Source: Lachnospiraceae bacterium
GTDB lineage: Bacteria > Bacillota > Clostridia > Lachnospirales > Lachnospiraceae
DNA: 64,000 nucleotides
Direction: 5' to 3'
Assembly: GCA_910575775.1 (NCBI GenBank)
Contig: CAJTEY010000019.1
Span: 1-64,000 of the forward strand
Positions 52,608-60,898 of this stretch are shown in pieces. The position numbers and the translations under genes were made by a program. The first letter of the stretch is position 1. Each line of letters starts with the position of its first letter. The notes beneath the pieces are model-generated. The model searched no databases. It had not been told where the DNA came from and saw nothing but the letters and a program-made list of their open reading frames with translations.

Positions 52608-53006
52608 ATGGTTGAGAATAATTTTGGCGGTGTGATTGAGTCTCTGATGAAAGGCATGAATGCCGTGATCGGAACGAAGACGGTGGTGGGCGATGCCACA
52701 CAGGTCGGAGATACCATCATCCTGCCTTTGGTGGATGTGAGCTTCGGCGTGGGCGCGGGCGCCGGCACTGGCACCGACGGTAAGAAGAGCAGCGGGGCCG
52801 GCGGCTTTTCGGCAAAGATGACGCCCAGCGCAGTGCTTGTGATTAAGAACGGTACCACCAAGCTTGTCAATATCAAGAATCAGGATACGGTCACCAAGGT
52901 GCTCGACATGATTCCCGATATCGTGGAGAAATTTACATCTCCCAAGGAAGAGATGCTGGCCGATGACACGGCTGTCGATATTGCATTCCCGGAGGAAAAC
53001 AAATAG
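52608..53006 (+). CDS. ytfJ: GerW-family sporulation protein YtfJ
   Basis: The protein is 132 residues. The family signature VVGDATQVGDTIILPLVDVSFG is followed by a Gly/Ala-rich loop (GVGAGAGTGTDGKKSSGAGG) and a C-terminal segment with TPSAVLVIKNG. YtfJ is a sporulation-associated protein; relatives (GerW) are needed for spore germination. AAAAAGGAGGCAGT precedes the start. It follows ytfI directly and precedes a tiny membrane protein. Confidence 0.93.
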   Translation: MVENNFGGVIESLMKGMNAVIGTKTVVGDATQVGDTIILPLVDVSFGVGAGAGTGTDGKKSSGAGGFSAKMTPSAVLVIKNGTTKLVNIKNQDTVTKVLDMIPDIVEKFTSPKEEMLADDTAVDIAFPEENK

Positions 53007-53061
53007 CACCTTTCGGGAACAAATGCATATAGTATCATAAGAGCATAAACAGGGGTAGCCC

Positions 53062-53199
53062 ATGAAAAAAATGATTGGATTTGTGGCGCTTTGTGTCGCG
53101 GCAGGCATGATTATCATGCTTTTTCTGGTGAATCGTTTTCTGGGGCTTTTACTGATTGTGCTGCTTTTGCTGATCGGGTACAGCTTTTTTTGTTGTTAG
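53062..53199 (+). CDS. Small single-pass membrane protein
   Basis: The protein is 45 residues starting MKKMIGFVALCVAAGMIIML, almost entirely hydrophobic and ending in SFFCC. It may have two short helices or one long helix. CAGGGG lies upstream. It is placed between ytfJ and the J-domain gene, where many clostridial genomes keep a small hydrophobic gene. The role is unknown; it may interact with YtfI/YtfJ at the membrane, by position only. Confidence 0.6.
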   Translation: MKKMIGFVALCVAAGMIIMLFLVNRFLGLLLIVLLLLIGYSFFCC

Positions 53200-53220
53200 T
53201 CAAAGGATATGAGGATTACG

Positions 53221-53766
53221 ATGGAGAATTTGGAAGAAATACTTCGGGATGAAGGAACGACCGAGGACGCCCTGCAGGAGTTGAAGTTCTGGCTTTTTAA
53301 GGAGAATATCAGAATTATGACCGCCTCTGCCGAGCTGGAGGAGCAGCGGGAGAAATTTGCGCAGGAGAAGGAGCGTTTTAAAGAAGAAATGAAGAATCTG
53401 AACCGCAGGATGACAGCAAAGCAGGAGCGGATCCGAAAGGACAACCAGCTTGTGGACGAGCGGCTGGAGATCATAAAGGACGGGTTTCAGAAGCTGGATC
53501 TGGACCGCAGGAGGCTTGACAAAGAGTGGGCAAGGCTTGCGGCGGAGAAGGAACTGCTGGAGGAGCGCGGACTTTATGACGTGTACCCGGAGATCAGCGT
53601 CTTTTTCAGCGGCGTGAAAAATTCGTTGACGCTCAAGAAGCGGTATAAGGATCTGACGAAGATTTACCATCCCGACAATCTGGCCGGTGACACGGAGATC
53701 ATTCAGAGAATTAACAGGGAATACGAGAGGCTGAAAAGAGAGTATGAGACATTTAAGCAGGCGTAA
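53221..53766 (+). CDS. Coiled-coil protein with C-terminal J domain
   Basis: The protein is 181 residues from ATG 53221 (GAGGA five bases upstream; ATG 53209 is also in frame). About 30-110 is a coiled coil (ELEEQREKFAQEKERFKEEM, then NRRMTAKQERIRK). The C-terminus (about 128-181) reads LKKRYKDLTKIYHPDN, a J-domain core with an intact HPD motif that would stimulate a DnaK chaperone. A terminator overlaps the stop codon. The target is unknown. Confidence 0.8.
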   Translation: MENLEEILRDEGTTEDALQELKFWLFKENIRIMTASAELEEQREKFAQEKERFKEEMKNLNRRMTAKQERIRKDNQLVDERLEIIKDGFQKLDLDRRRLDKEWARLAAEKELLEERGLYDVYPEISVFFSGVKNSLTLKKRYKDLTKIYHPDNLAGDTEIIQRINREYERLKREYETFKQA

Positions 53767-53782
53767 GATTCCGCCTGCTTTT
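53757..53782 (+). terminator. Terminator overlapping a stop codon
   Basis: GCAGGCG pairs with CGCCTGC (7 bp) and is followed by TTTT. The stop codon of the J-domain gene lies in the loop. Confidence 0.85.
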
Positions 53783-53822
53783 GCTTAGTGATAATTTGGG
53801 AAACGTGTATTTTGCGGCATAC

Positions 53823-53849
53823 AAAAAAGGGCCGGATATCTGCCGGCTC
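53823..53849 (-). terminator. rpmB terminator
   Basis: GGGCCGG pairs with CCGGCTC (one G-U). On the minus strand it is followed by TTTTTT. Confidence 0.85.
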
Positions 53850-53883
53850 TTTCTTAAATACCCTATGTTTTACAAAAATGGAA

Positions 53884-54069
53884 TTATGCGCGTTCCACAG
53901 CGCCGGATCTCAGGCAGCGTGTGCAGACATGAAGCTTCTTGCTCGCGCCATTCACCTTGCATTTCACATTCTGAATGTTGGAATTCCAGATTCTGTTTGA
54001 TCTTCTATGAGAATGGCTGACGTTCTTTCCGAAATGAGCGCCTTTACCACAAATATCACATTTAGCCAT
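53884..54069 (-). CDS. rpmB: Ribosomal protein bL28
   Basis: The protein is 61 residues from ATG 54069, with GGAGGTGCGAAG upstream; an ORF to 54087 would add six residues. It starts MAKCDICGKGAHFGKNVSHS and continues HRRSNRIW. Four Cys residues (two CxxC, in CDIC and CTRC) suggest the zinc-binding form of L28. It is part of the large ribosomal subunit. Divergent rpmB next to yloU-fakA-recG is the standard Firmicute arrangement. Its leader (54070-54160) holds hairpins. Confidence 0.96.
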   Translation of the reverse strand: MAKCDICGKGAHFGKNVSHSHRRSNRIWNSNIQNVKCKVNGASKKLHVCTRCLRSGAVERA

Positions 54070-54135
54070 CTTCGCACCTCCTAACAAATGTAGTGTTATT
54101 TTTTATCATAGCGAGACCGCAAAGCGGATCCCGCA

Positions 54136-54155
54136 ATCGAGCTTACTCGATTTTT
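54136..54155. terminator. Hairpin in the rpmB leader
   Basis: ATCGAG-CTTA-CTCGAT is followed by TTTTT on the plus strand. On the minus strand it forms an ATCGAG/CTCGAT hairpin in the rpmB leader next to CCGC-TTTG-CGG. Its role on either strand is uncertain. Confidence 0.5.
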
Positions 54156-54166
54156 GCAACATTTGT

Positions 54167-54195
54167 ATAATAGCAGAAAGTGGAAGAGAATGCAA
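54167..54195 (-). promoter_or_regulatory. rpmB promoter
   Basis: On the minus strand TTGCAT (54195-54190) and TATTAT (54172-54167) have a 17-base spacer, giving a leader of about 90 bases. Confidence 0.75.
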
Positions 54196-54299
54196 GTATA
54201 ATTTGCAGAATTTTTTTCAGTTTCTTTTTTTCAGATATCGGGTTATAATATAACTACTGCAAAAGAAATGAGAGTATATATAATTTCAGGAGGTAGTCT

Positions 54300-54659
54300 A
54301 TGAAAGTCTCTTCAATGGATACCCATATGGGAAATATCTCTATCGATCAGGAAGTGATCGCGCAGTTTGCGGGAAACGCAGCGATGGAGTGTTTCGGTGT
54401 GGTCGGTATGGCGAGCATGAGCGTCAGGGACGGGCTGGTCAGGCTTTTGAAAAAAGACAGCATGACGCGCGGCATACAGGTTTTTTTAAACAATAATAAA
54501 CTCACCATCAATTTTCATATCATTGTGTCTTACGGCGTAAGCATTCTGGCGGTGTCGGATAACCTGATCGACAGTGTAAAATATAAAGTAGAAGAGTTTG
54601 CCGGAATTGAAGTGGAAAAGATCAATATTTTTGTAGAAGGTGTGAGAGTGATTGACTAG
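54300..54659 (+). CDS. Asp23/Gls24-family envelope stress protein (YloU)
   Basis: The protein is 119 residues. It has the family N-terminus HMGNISIDQEVIAQFAGNAA and a central VVGMASMS segment, followed by ISVKYKVEEFAGIEVEKINI-like C-terminal features (here VKYKVEEFAGIEVEKINIFV). Asp23 proteins associate with the membrane and respond to envelope stress. AGGAGGTAGTC precedes the start. It leads the fakA-recG cluster as in Bacillus yloU-yloV-recG. A TATAAT at 54244-54249 may be its -10; no good -35 is seen. Confidence 0.92.
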   Translation: MKVSSMDTHMGNISIDQEVIAQFAGNAAMECFGVVGMASMSVRDGLVRLLKKDSMTRGIQVFLNNNKLTINFHIIVSYGVSILAVSDNLIDSVKYKVEEFAGIEVEKINIFVEGVRVID

Positions 54660-54675
54660 AGGGAGGATCAAATAG

Positions 54676-56367
54676 GTGGATTCATATACGATAGATGCCG
54701 GCCTGATGGCCAGAATGTTCCTGGCCGGAGCGAAAAATCTTGAGAGCAAGAAGGACTGGATCAATGAGTTAAATGTATTTCCCGTGCCGGACGGCGATAC
54801 GGGTACCAACATGACGATGACGATCATGGCGGCAGCCAGAGAGGTGTCGGCTCTCTATGATGTGGGAGATATCGACATGGCTTCCCTGTGTAAGGCGATT
54901 TCCTCCGGGTCGCTTCGAGGGGCCAGGGGAAATTCCGGCGTCATTTTATCCCAGCTTTTCAGAGGATTCACGAAGGGCGTGAAGGAATGCCGGGAAATTA
55001 CGGTTCCCGTGCTTGCCACAGCCTTCGAGAAAGCGGTGGAGACAGCATACAAGGCGGTTATGAAGCCAAAGGAGGGCACCATTCTCACTGTGGCCAAGGG
55101 AGGCGCGGTCAAGGCGAGAGAACTTGCGGATGCAGGGGTTACGGATCTGTCCGAGTTTTTTAGACAGGTGATCGCCCATGCGGACGAGGTACTATTGCAG
55201 ACTCCGGAGATGCTGCCCGTATTGAAGCAGGCGGGTGTGGTTGACTCTGGCGGTCAAGGATTGATGCAGGTGCTGAAAGGCGCCTATGACGCTTATCTCG
55301 GTAAAGAGATTGATCTGACTGTGGATAAGGGAGATGCAGCGGTTTCCGGCAAAGCAACGGGGGCGGCAGGTTACGGGGCGCAGGCAAGTGCGGAAATCAA
55401 ATTCGGTTACTGCACCGAGTTTATCATCATGTTAAACAAGGTGTTTAATATCAAGACGGAGATGGATTTTAAGGCTTATCTGGAGTCTATCGGAGATTCC
55501 ATCGTGGTGGTTGCGGACGAGGACGTGGTAAAGGTGCACGTACATACCAACGATCCCGGACTGGCGATCCAGAAGGCGTTAAAGTACGGTGCACTCTCCA
55601 ACATGAAAATTGACAATATGCGTCTGGAACATCAGGAAAAGCTCTTCCGGATGTCCAAGCAGGAGGAAAAACCTGTGGAGGAGGAAGACGATCTGCCGGG
55701 GCCGAAGAAGGATGTGGGCTTTATCGCCGTCTCAGTAGGAAGTGGTATTGCGGAGATTTTTAAAGGACTGGGTGTTGATTATATCATTGAGGGCGGACAG
55801 ACCATGAATCCGAGCACGGAAGATATGTTAAACGCAATCGACAAGGTGAATGCGGACACCATTTTTATCCTGCCGAACAACAAAAATATCATTCTGGCGG
55901 CCAACCAGGCGCAGTCCCTTGTGAAGGACAAGAAAATTGTGGTGATTCCCACAAAAACCGTTCCCCAGGGCATCACGGCGGTGATCAACTATGTGCCGGG
56001 CTTATCGGCTGAGGAGAACGAGGAGACGATGGTCTCGGAGATGAAGGCGGTGGCCACGGGACAGGTTACCTACGCGGTGCGTGATACGAACATTGACGGG
56101 CAGGAGATCAGACAGGGCGACTTCATGGGGCTTGGTGATCATGGCATTCTCTCTGTGGGAACGGCGATTTCCTCCGTGGCGATCCGTATGGTGGAAGCCA
56201 TGATGACGGAGGAGAAGGAGCTGATCAGCATTTACTACGGCGAGGAAATAGTGGAGGAGGACGCTGAGAAACTGCGAAGCCAGATCGGGGAGAAATACCC
56301 GGACTGTGATATTGAACTGCAGTACGGCGGACAGCCGATCTACTATTACATTATTTCGGCGGAATAA
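54676..56367 (+). CDS. fakA: Fatty acid kinase FakA (YloV/DAK2-domain protein)
   Basis: The protein is 563 residues from GTG 54676, with GGGAGGATC upstream. The N-terminal DAK2 (DhaL-like) ATP-binding domain (about 1-200) has NVFPVPDGDTGTNMTMT and SLRGARGNSGVILSQLFRG. A middle Gly/Ala linker is followed by the FakA C-terminal region (VLPNNKNI-like ILPNNKNIILAANQA). FakA phosphorylates exogenous fatty acids held by a DegV-type FakB partner. A DegV gene lies downstream in this cluster. Confidence 0.93.
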   Translation: MDSYTIDAGLMARMFLAGAKNLESKKDWINELNVFPVPDGDTGTNMTMTIMAAAREVSALYDVGDIDMASLCKAISSGSLRGARGNSGVILSQLFRGFTKGVKECREITVPVLATAFEKAVETAYKAVMKPKEGTILTVAKGGAVKARELADAGVTDLSEFFRQVIAHADEVLLQTPEMLPVLKQAGVVDSGGQGLMQVLKGAYDAYLGKEIDLTVDKGDAAVSGKATGAAGYGAQASAEIKFGYCTEFIIMLNKVFNIKTEMDFKAYLESIGDSIVVVADEDVVKVHVHTNDPGLAIQKALKYGALSNMKIDNMRLEHQEKLFRMSKQEEKPVEEEDDLPGPKKDVGFIAVSVGSGIAEIFKGLGVDYIIEGGQTMNPSTEDMLNAIDKVNADTIFILPNNKNIILAANQAQSLVKDKKIVVIPTKTVPQGITAVINYVPGLSAEENEETMVSEMKAVATGQVTYAVRDTNIDGQEIRQGDFMGLGDHGILSVGTAISSVAIRMVEAMMTEEKELISIYYGEEIVEEDAEKLRSQIGEKYPDCDIELQYGGQPIYYYIISAE

Positions 56368-56377
56368 GCAGAGTATT

Positions 56378-58486
56378 ATGGATATAAGAACCTTGAAGGG
56401 CGTCGGTGAAAAAACCGCCGCCCTCTTTGAAAAATTGCATGTATATACGGCGGAAGAGCTGGTATCCTATTATCCAAGGGATTACGAGCAGTTTTCCGTC
56501 CCGGTTCCGCTGGATCAGGCGCCTGCTGAGGAAATTCTGGCGGTGGAGGGGCATCTTGCGGGCAATGTGGCGACCAGACATGTGCGGGGACTTTCCATCA
56601 CGACCTTTGAGGTATTCTGCGAAGGCGGCTCCCTGCATATGACTTATTTTAATATGCCGTATCTGAAAAACAGTCTGAAACGGGGACAGTCCTATATATT
56701 CAGGGGATGCCTGCACCGCAGGAAAGATCGGTATGTAATGGAGCAGGCCCGGATTTATAAGCCGGAGGAGTACGGAAAGCTGACGGACTGCATGCAGCCC
56801 CGCTATGCCACCACGAAAGGGCTCACCAACAACGCGGTCACAAAGGCGGTAAGACAGGCCATCGGGCTGGTGGATCTGTCGGAGGATCCGCTCCCTGCAA
56901 AAATCCGTGAGACAGAAGGCTTTCCGGCCTTTCGGGATGCCGTGGAGCAGATGCATTTCCCTACGGGGCGGGAGGCGCTTCTTTCGGCCAGAAGACGGCT
57001 GGTCTTTGACGAGTTTTTCCGTTTTATACTGGTGCTGCGCAGGATGAGGGAGGACAATGAGAGGAAGAAGAGTCTTCATCCCATGATTGAGGTGGCGCAG
57101 ACAAGACGGCTGATTGAAGCGCTGCCGTACCGGCTGACGAAGGCCCAGCAGAAGGTTTGGGCGGAAATCCAGACAGACTTAACCTCCGAATACGCCATGA
57201 ACAGGCTGGTGCAGGGGGATGTTGGCTCCGGCAAGACGATTCTGGCGTTTCTGGCCCTTATCATGTGCGCGGCCAACGGTTTTCAGAGTGCGCTGATGGC
57301 ACCCACGGAGGTTTTGGCCAGACAGCACTATGAGAGCCTGGTGAAATTGAACGAAGAGCACGGCCTGCAGGTCCGTCCTGTGCTATTGACTGGATCAGTC
57401 ACAGCAAAGGACAGGCGGGAGATCTATGCGAAGATCGAGAGCGGGGAGGCGGATATCGTGATCGGCACCCACGCCTTGATACAGGAGAAAGTTGTTTATA
57501 AAAGTCTCTCCCTCGTCATCACGGACGAACAGCACCGTTTCGGGGTCAGACAGCGGGAGAATCTGGCGGAAAAGGGCTTCGCGTTTTCCGAGGCAGGCGG
57601 CACGGCTTCTGCTTCAGAAGGCGGTTCCTGCTCAGAGGGACAGGCCGTGCATGTGCTTGTGATGAGCGCAACGCCCATTCCCCGGACGTTAGCCATTATC
57701 CTGTACGGGGATCTGCACATTTCTGTTCTGGACGAGCTGCCGGCGGACAGACTGCCTATCAAAAACTGCGTGGTGAACACATCCTATCGGAATACTGCCT
57801 ATAAATTCATAGAAAAGGAAGTGGAGCAGGGCCGGCAGGTCTATGTGATCTGTCCTATGGTGGAAGAGGGGGAAGAGCAGGAGCTGGAAGATGTGGCCTC
57901 CTATGCGAAGAAGCTTAGGAGCGCGCTTTCTGCCTCTGTCCGTGTGGAGACGCTTCACGGCAGAATGCGTCCGGCGGAGAAAACCCGGATTATGGAGGCT
58001 TTTGAGGCGCATCATATTGATGTGCTGGTGTCCACCACAGTGATAGAGGTAGGAATTAACGTGCCGAACGCCACGGTGATGCTGGTGGAGAATGCGGAGC
58101 GGTTCGGTCTGGCGCAGCTTCACCAGCTCAGAGGCCGTGTGGGCCGAGGAGACAAACAGTCCTACTGTATTTTTATCAGCAAATCGGAACGGCCGGAAAC
58201 GATGGAACGGCTCAGGATTCTGAATGAATCCAACGACGGCTTCTATATTGCCGGGAAGGATCTGGCTCTTCGGGGGCCGGGAGATCTGTTCGGAATCAGG
58301 CAGAGCGGGGATTTACAGTTTGCGCTCGGCGATATTTACCGGGACGCGGCGGTTCTTAAAAGTGCAAGCAACTGGGCAGACAGAGTGCTTGCCGAGGATG
58401 CTGCACTTGCCGGGGAAGAGTTTGCGTCACTGAATAAGGCTCTGAGCCGGCATGGGATAAATGAGGTTGACTTTAGGAGTATCTGA
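56378..58486 (+). CDS. recG: ATP-dependent DNA helicase RecG
   Basis: The protein is 702 residues from ATG 56378. An N-terminal wedge/OB-fold domain (about 1-210) includes LVSYYPRDYEQFSVP. The helicase core has Walker A GDVGSGKTI near 285, the DEQH box (ITDEQHRFGV) near 385, VMSATPIPRTLA near 430, and VSTTVIEVGINVPNATVM with LHQLRGRVGRG near 560. It reverses stalled forks and acts on Holliday junctions. A Gly/Ser-rich insertion (about 407-425) lies before the SAT motif, longer than usual. It follows fakA by ten bases. Confidence 0.97.
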   Translation: MDIRTLKGVGEKTAALFEKLHVYTAEELVSYYPRDYEQFSVPVPLDQAPAEEILAVEGHLAGNVATRHVRGLSITTFEVFCEGGSLHMTYFNMPYLKNSLKRGQSYIFRGCLHRRKDRYVMEQARIYKPEEYGKLTDCMQPRYATTKGLTNNAVTKAVRQAIGLVDLSEDPLPAKIRETEGFPAFRDAVEQMHFPTGREALLSARRRLVFDEFFRFILVLRRMREDNERKKSLHPMIEVAQTRRLIEALPYRLTKAQQKVWAEIQTDLTSEYAMNRLVQGDVGSGKTILAFLALIMCAANGFQSALMAPTEVLARQHYESLVKLNEEHGLQVRPVLLTGSVTAKDRREIYAKIESGEADIVIGTHALIQEKVVYKSLSLVITDEQHRFGVRQRENLAEKGFAFSEAGGTASASEGGSCSEGQAVHVLVMSATPIPRTLAIILYGDLHISVLDELPADRLPIKNCVVNTSYRNTAYKFIEKEVEQGRQVYVICPMVEEGEEQELEDVASYAKKLRSALSASVRVETLHGRMRPAEKTRIMEAFEAHHIDVLVSTTVIEVGINVPNATVMLVENAERFGLAQLHQLRGRVGRGDKQSYCIFISKSERPETMERLRILNESNDGFYIAGKDLALRGPGDLFGIRQSGDLQFALGDIYRDAAVLKSASNWADRVLAEDAALAGEEFASLNKALSRHGINEVDFRSI

Positions 58487-58535
58487 CGGTAAACTCATAT
58501 TTGATAGCTTATGAAAACGGAAAATGAGGATAACT

Positions 58536-59399
58536 ATGAGCAAAAGAATCGCAGTCGTGACAGACAGTAACAGCGGCATTACCCAGTCTCAGGCGAAAGA
58601 GATGGGGCTTTATGTGCTGCCCATGCCTTTTATGATTAATGAGGAGACTTTTTTTGAAGATATCACGTTGACGCAGGAGCAGTTTTACAAACGGCTTTCC
58701 GAGAATGCGGATGTGATTACGAGCCAGCCAAGTCCCGAAGAGGTGATGAAGCTCTGGGATGAACTGCTTGAAACATATGATGAGATCGTGCATATCCCGA
58801 TGTCCAGCGGTCTTAGCGGCTCTTGTCAGAGCGCGCGGATGCTTTCGGAAAATTATGACGGCAGGGTGCAGGTGGTCAACAACCAGCGGATCTCCGTGAC
58901 CCAGAGGCAGTCGGCGCTGGATGCGCTTACCCTGATCGGGCGGGGCATGGACGCGGCGGCTGTCAGAGAATTTCTGGAGGAGGATAAGTTCAACTCCAGC
59001 ATCTACATTATGCTGGATACGCTGTACTATCTGAAAAAAGGCGGCAGGATTACGCCTGCTGCGGCAGCGCTCGGTACCATTTTACGCCTGAAGCCGGTTC
59101 TGCAGATCCAGGGCGAAAAGCTGGATGCCTTTGCCAAGGCGAGAACGGTCTCGCAGGGAAAAACGATCATGGTGAACGCGATCAAGGCGGACATGGAGAA
59201 ACGTTTCGGCGGCGTGTCGGCGGATCGGATCTGGCTGCAGATCGCTTATACTTATGACAGGGAGGCGGCTGAACAGTTTAAGGAGCAGGTGCTGGAGGTA
59301 TTCCCGGGCTTTGACGTGCATATGGATCCGTTGTCTTTGAGCATTGCCTGCCATATCGGTCCCGGTTCTCTGGCGTTGGCCTGTTCCCGGAAGATTTAA
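58536..59399 (+). CDS. DegV-family fatty-acid-binding protein
   Basis: The protein is 287 residues from ATG 58536, with GAGG seven bases upstream. It starts KRIAVVTDSNSGITQSQAKE, contains ITSQPSPEEV and IPMSSGLSGSCQSA (a DegV Ser/Thr motif), and ends with an HIGPGSLALAC motif. DegV/FakB proteins hold a fatty acid for phosphorylation by FakA, whose gene is 2.2 kb upstream. It is probably part of the same gene set, separated by recG. The acyl preference is unknown. Confidence 0.92.
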   Translation: MSKRIAVVTDSNSGITQSQAKEMGLYVLPMPFMINEETFFEDITLTQEQFYKRLSENADVITSQPSPEEVMKLWDELLETYDEIVHIPMSSGLSGSCQSARMLSENYDGRVQVVNNQRISVTQRQSALDALTLIGRGMDAAAVREFLEEDKFNSSIYIMLDTLYYLKKGGRITPAAAALGTILRLKPVLQIQGEKLDAFAKARTVSQGKTIMVNAIKADMEKRFGGVSADRIWLQIAYTYDREAAEQFKEQVLEVFPGFDVHMDPLSLSIACHIGPGSLALACSRKI

Positions 59400-59422
59400 A
59401 CCGCAGAAATGGAGAAATGGAT

Positions 59423-60898
59423 TTGTCTAACGATAATATGATGGAATCAAAACGGCAGGAAGAATATATAAAAAGGTGTCAGATTTATGTTTCGGCCTTT
59501 GAGGCGGAACACGGACGGCTTCCGAAGGCATGCGTGGTGACCTTCGGCTGTCAGATGAATGCCAGGGATTCCGAGAAATTGTGTGGTATTCTGGAAAAGG
59601 CGGGGTACGCGCTCACAGACTCTGAGGAGGAGGCGGACTTCGTCCTTTATAATACCTGTACGGTGCGGGATAATGCCAACCAGCGGGTTTATGGGAGGCT
59701 TGGCTGCCTAAACAGCCTGAAAAAAAAGAAACCGCATTTAAAAATCGCGCTTTGCGGCTGTATGATGCAGGAGCAGTCCGTGATTGAAAAGATACAGAAG
59801 AGTTATCGGTTTGTGGATTTGATCTTCGGTACCCACAACATTTTTCAGTTTGCAGGTCTTCTTGCAGAGATGCTCTCGTCCGGGGACATGATCGTGGACA
59901 TCTGGGATGAGACCGATAAAATCGTGGAAAATCTGCCGGTAAAACGAAAATACAGCTATAAATCCGGCGTCAACATTATGTTTGGCTGCAATAATTTTTG
60001 CAGCTATTGTATCGTGCCCTATGTGCGGGGGCGGGAGAGAAGCAGAGAACCGAAGGAGATTCTGCGGGAGATTGAGGCGCTGGTGGAGGACGGCGTTTCG
60101 GAAGTCATGCTGCTTGGGCAGAATGTCAATTCCTATGGGAAAAATCTGGAAAATCCCATGTCTTTTGCCGCGCTTTTAAAAGAGGTGGAAAAGGTCGAGG
60201 GGCTGCGGCGCATCCGCTTTATGACATCCCATCCCAAAGATCTGTCTGACGAGCTGATTGAGGTGATGCAGCGTTCCACAAAGATCTGCCGTCATCTGCA
60301 TCTGCCGCTGCAGGCAGGCTCTGACCGCATTTTGCAGGCCATGAACAGACGTTACACGAAGGCGCAGTACCTGGCTTTGGTGGACAGGCTGAAACATGCC
60401 ATTCCCGACATTGCAATCACGACGGATCTGATCGTCGGATTTCCGGGGGAGACGCCTGCGGATGTGGAGGAGACGATTGACGTGGTGAGGAAGGTACAGT
60501 TTGACAATGCCTTCACGTTTATCTACTCTCCAAGAACAGGCACGCCGGCGGCGGCTATGGAGAACCAGGTGCCGGAGAAGACCGTGCACGAGGGTTTTGA
60601 CAAGCTTCTGGCTGTGGTGCAGGAGACGGCGAAGGAGCGTGCCGCACTTTTGCAGGGAAAGGTTATGGAGGTTCTTGTGGAGGAAGTGAACGAGCAGGAT
60701 CCGGCCTTTGTCACGGGGCGGCTTGGCAACAACATGCTGGTGCATTTTAAGGCGGACAGACGTCTGGTTGGCAAATTCGTCATGGTGTCACTGGACACCT
60801 GTCATGGCTTTTACTATACGGGACGGATGGTTGACTGGTTAGGTCAAACCAAACATACGAGATTAGGAAAGATGGTCGATAACCAATGGCTGAACTGA
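59423..60898 (+). CDS. miaB: tRNA-2-methylthio-N6-isopentenyladenosine synthase MiaB
   Basis: The protein is about 491 residues. Starting at TTG 59423 leaves eight bases to GGAG; ATG 59417 is only two bases from it. An N-terminal UPF0004 domain with three Cys (CVVTFGCQMNARDSE, YNTCTVRDNA, ALCGCMMQE) is followed by the radical SAM motif FGCNNFCSYCIVPYVRG. A C-terminal TRAM domain ends the protein. It adds the 2-methylthio group to A37 of tRNAs reading UNN codons. It overlaps mutS by 13 bases. Confidence 0.96.
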   Translation: MSNDNMMESKRQEEYIKRCQIYVSAFEAEHGRLPKACVVTFGCQMNARDSEKLCGILEKAGYALTDSEEEADFVLYNTCTVRDNANQRVYGRLGCLNSLKKKKPHLKIALCGCMMQEQSVIEKIQKSYRFVDLIFGTHNIFQFAGLLAEMLSSGDMIVDIWDETDKIVENLPVKRKYSYKSGVNIMFGCNNFCSYCIVPYVRGRERSREPKEILREIEALVEDGVSEVMLLGQNVNSYGKNLENPMSFAALLKEVEKVEGLRRIRFMTSHPKDLSDELIEVMQRSTKICRHLHLPLQAGSDRILQAMNRRYTKAQYLALVDRLKHAIPDIAITTDLIVGFPGETPADVEETIDVVRKVQFDNAFTFIYSPRTGTPAAAMENQVPEKTVHEGFDKLLAVVQETAKERAALLQGKVMEVLVEEVNEQDPAFVTGRLGNNMLVHFKADRRLVGKFVMVSLDTCHGFYYTGRMVDWLGQTKHTRLGKMVDNQWLN

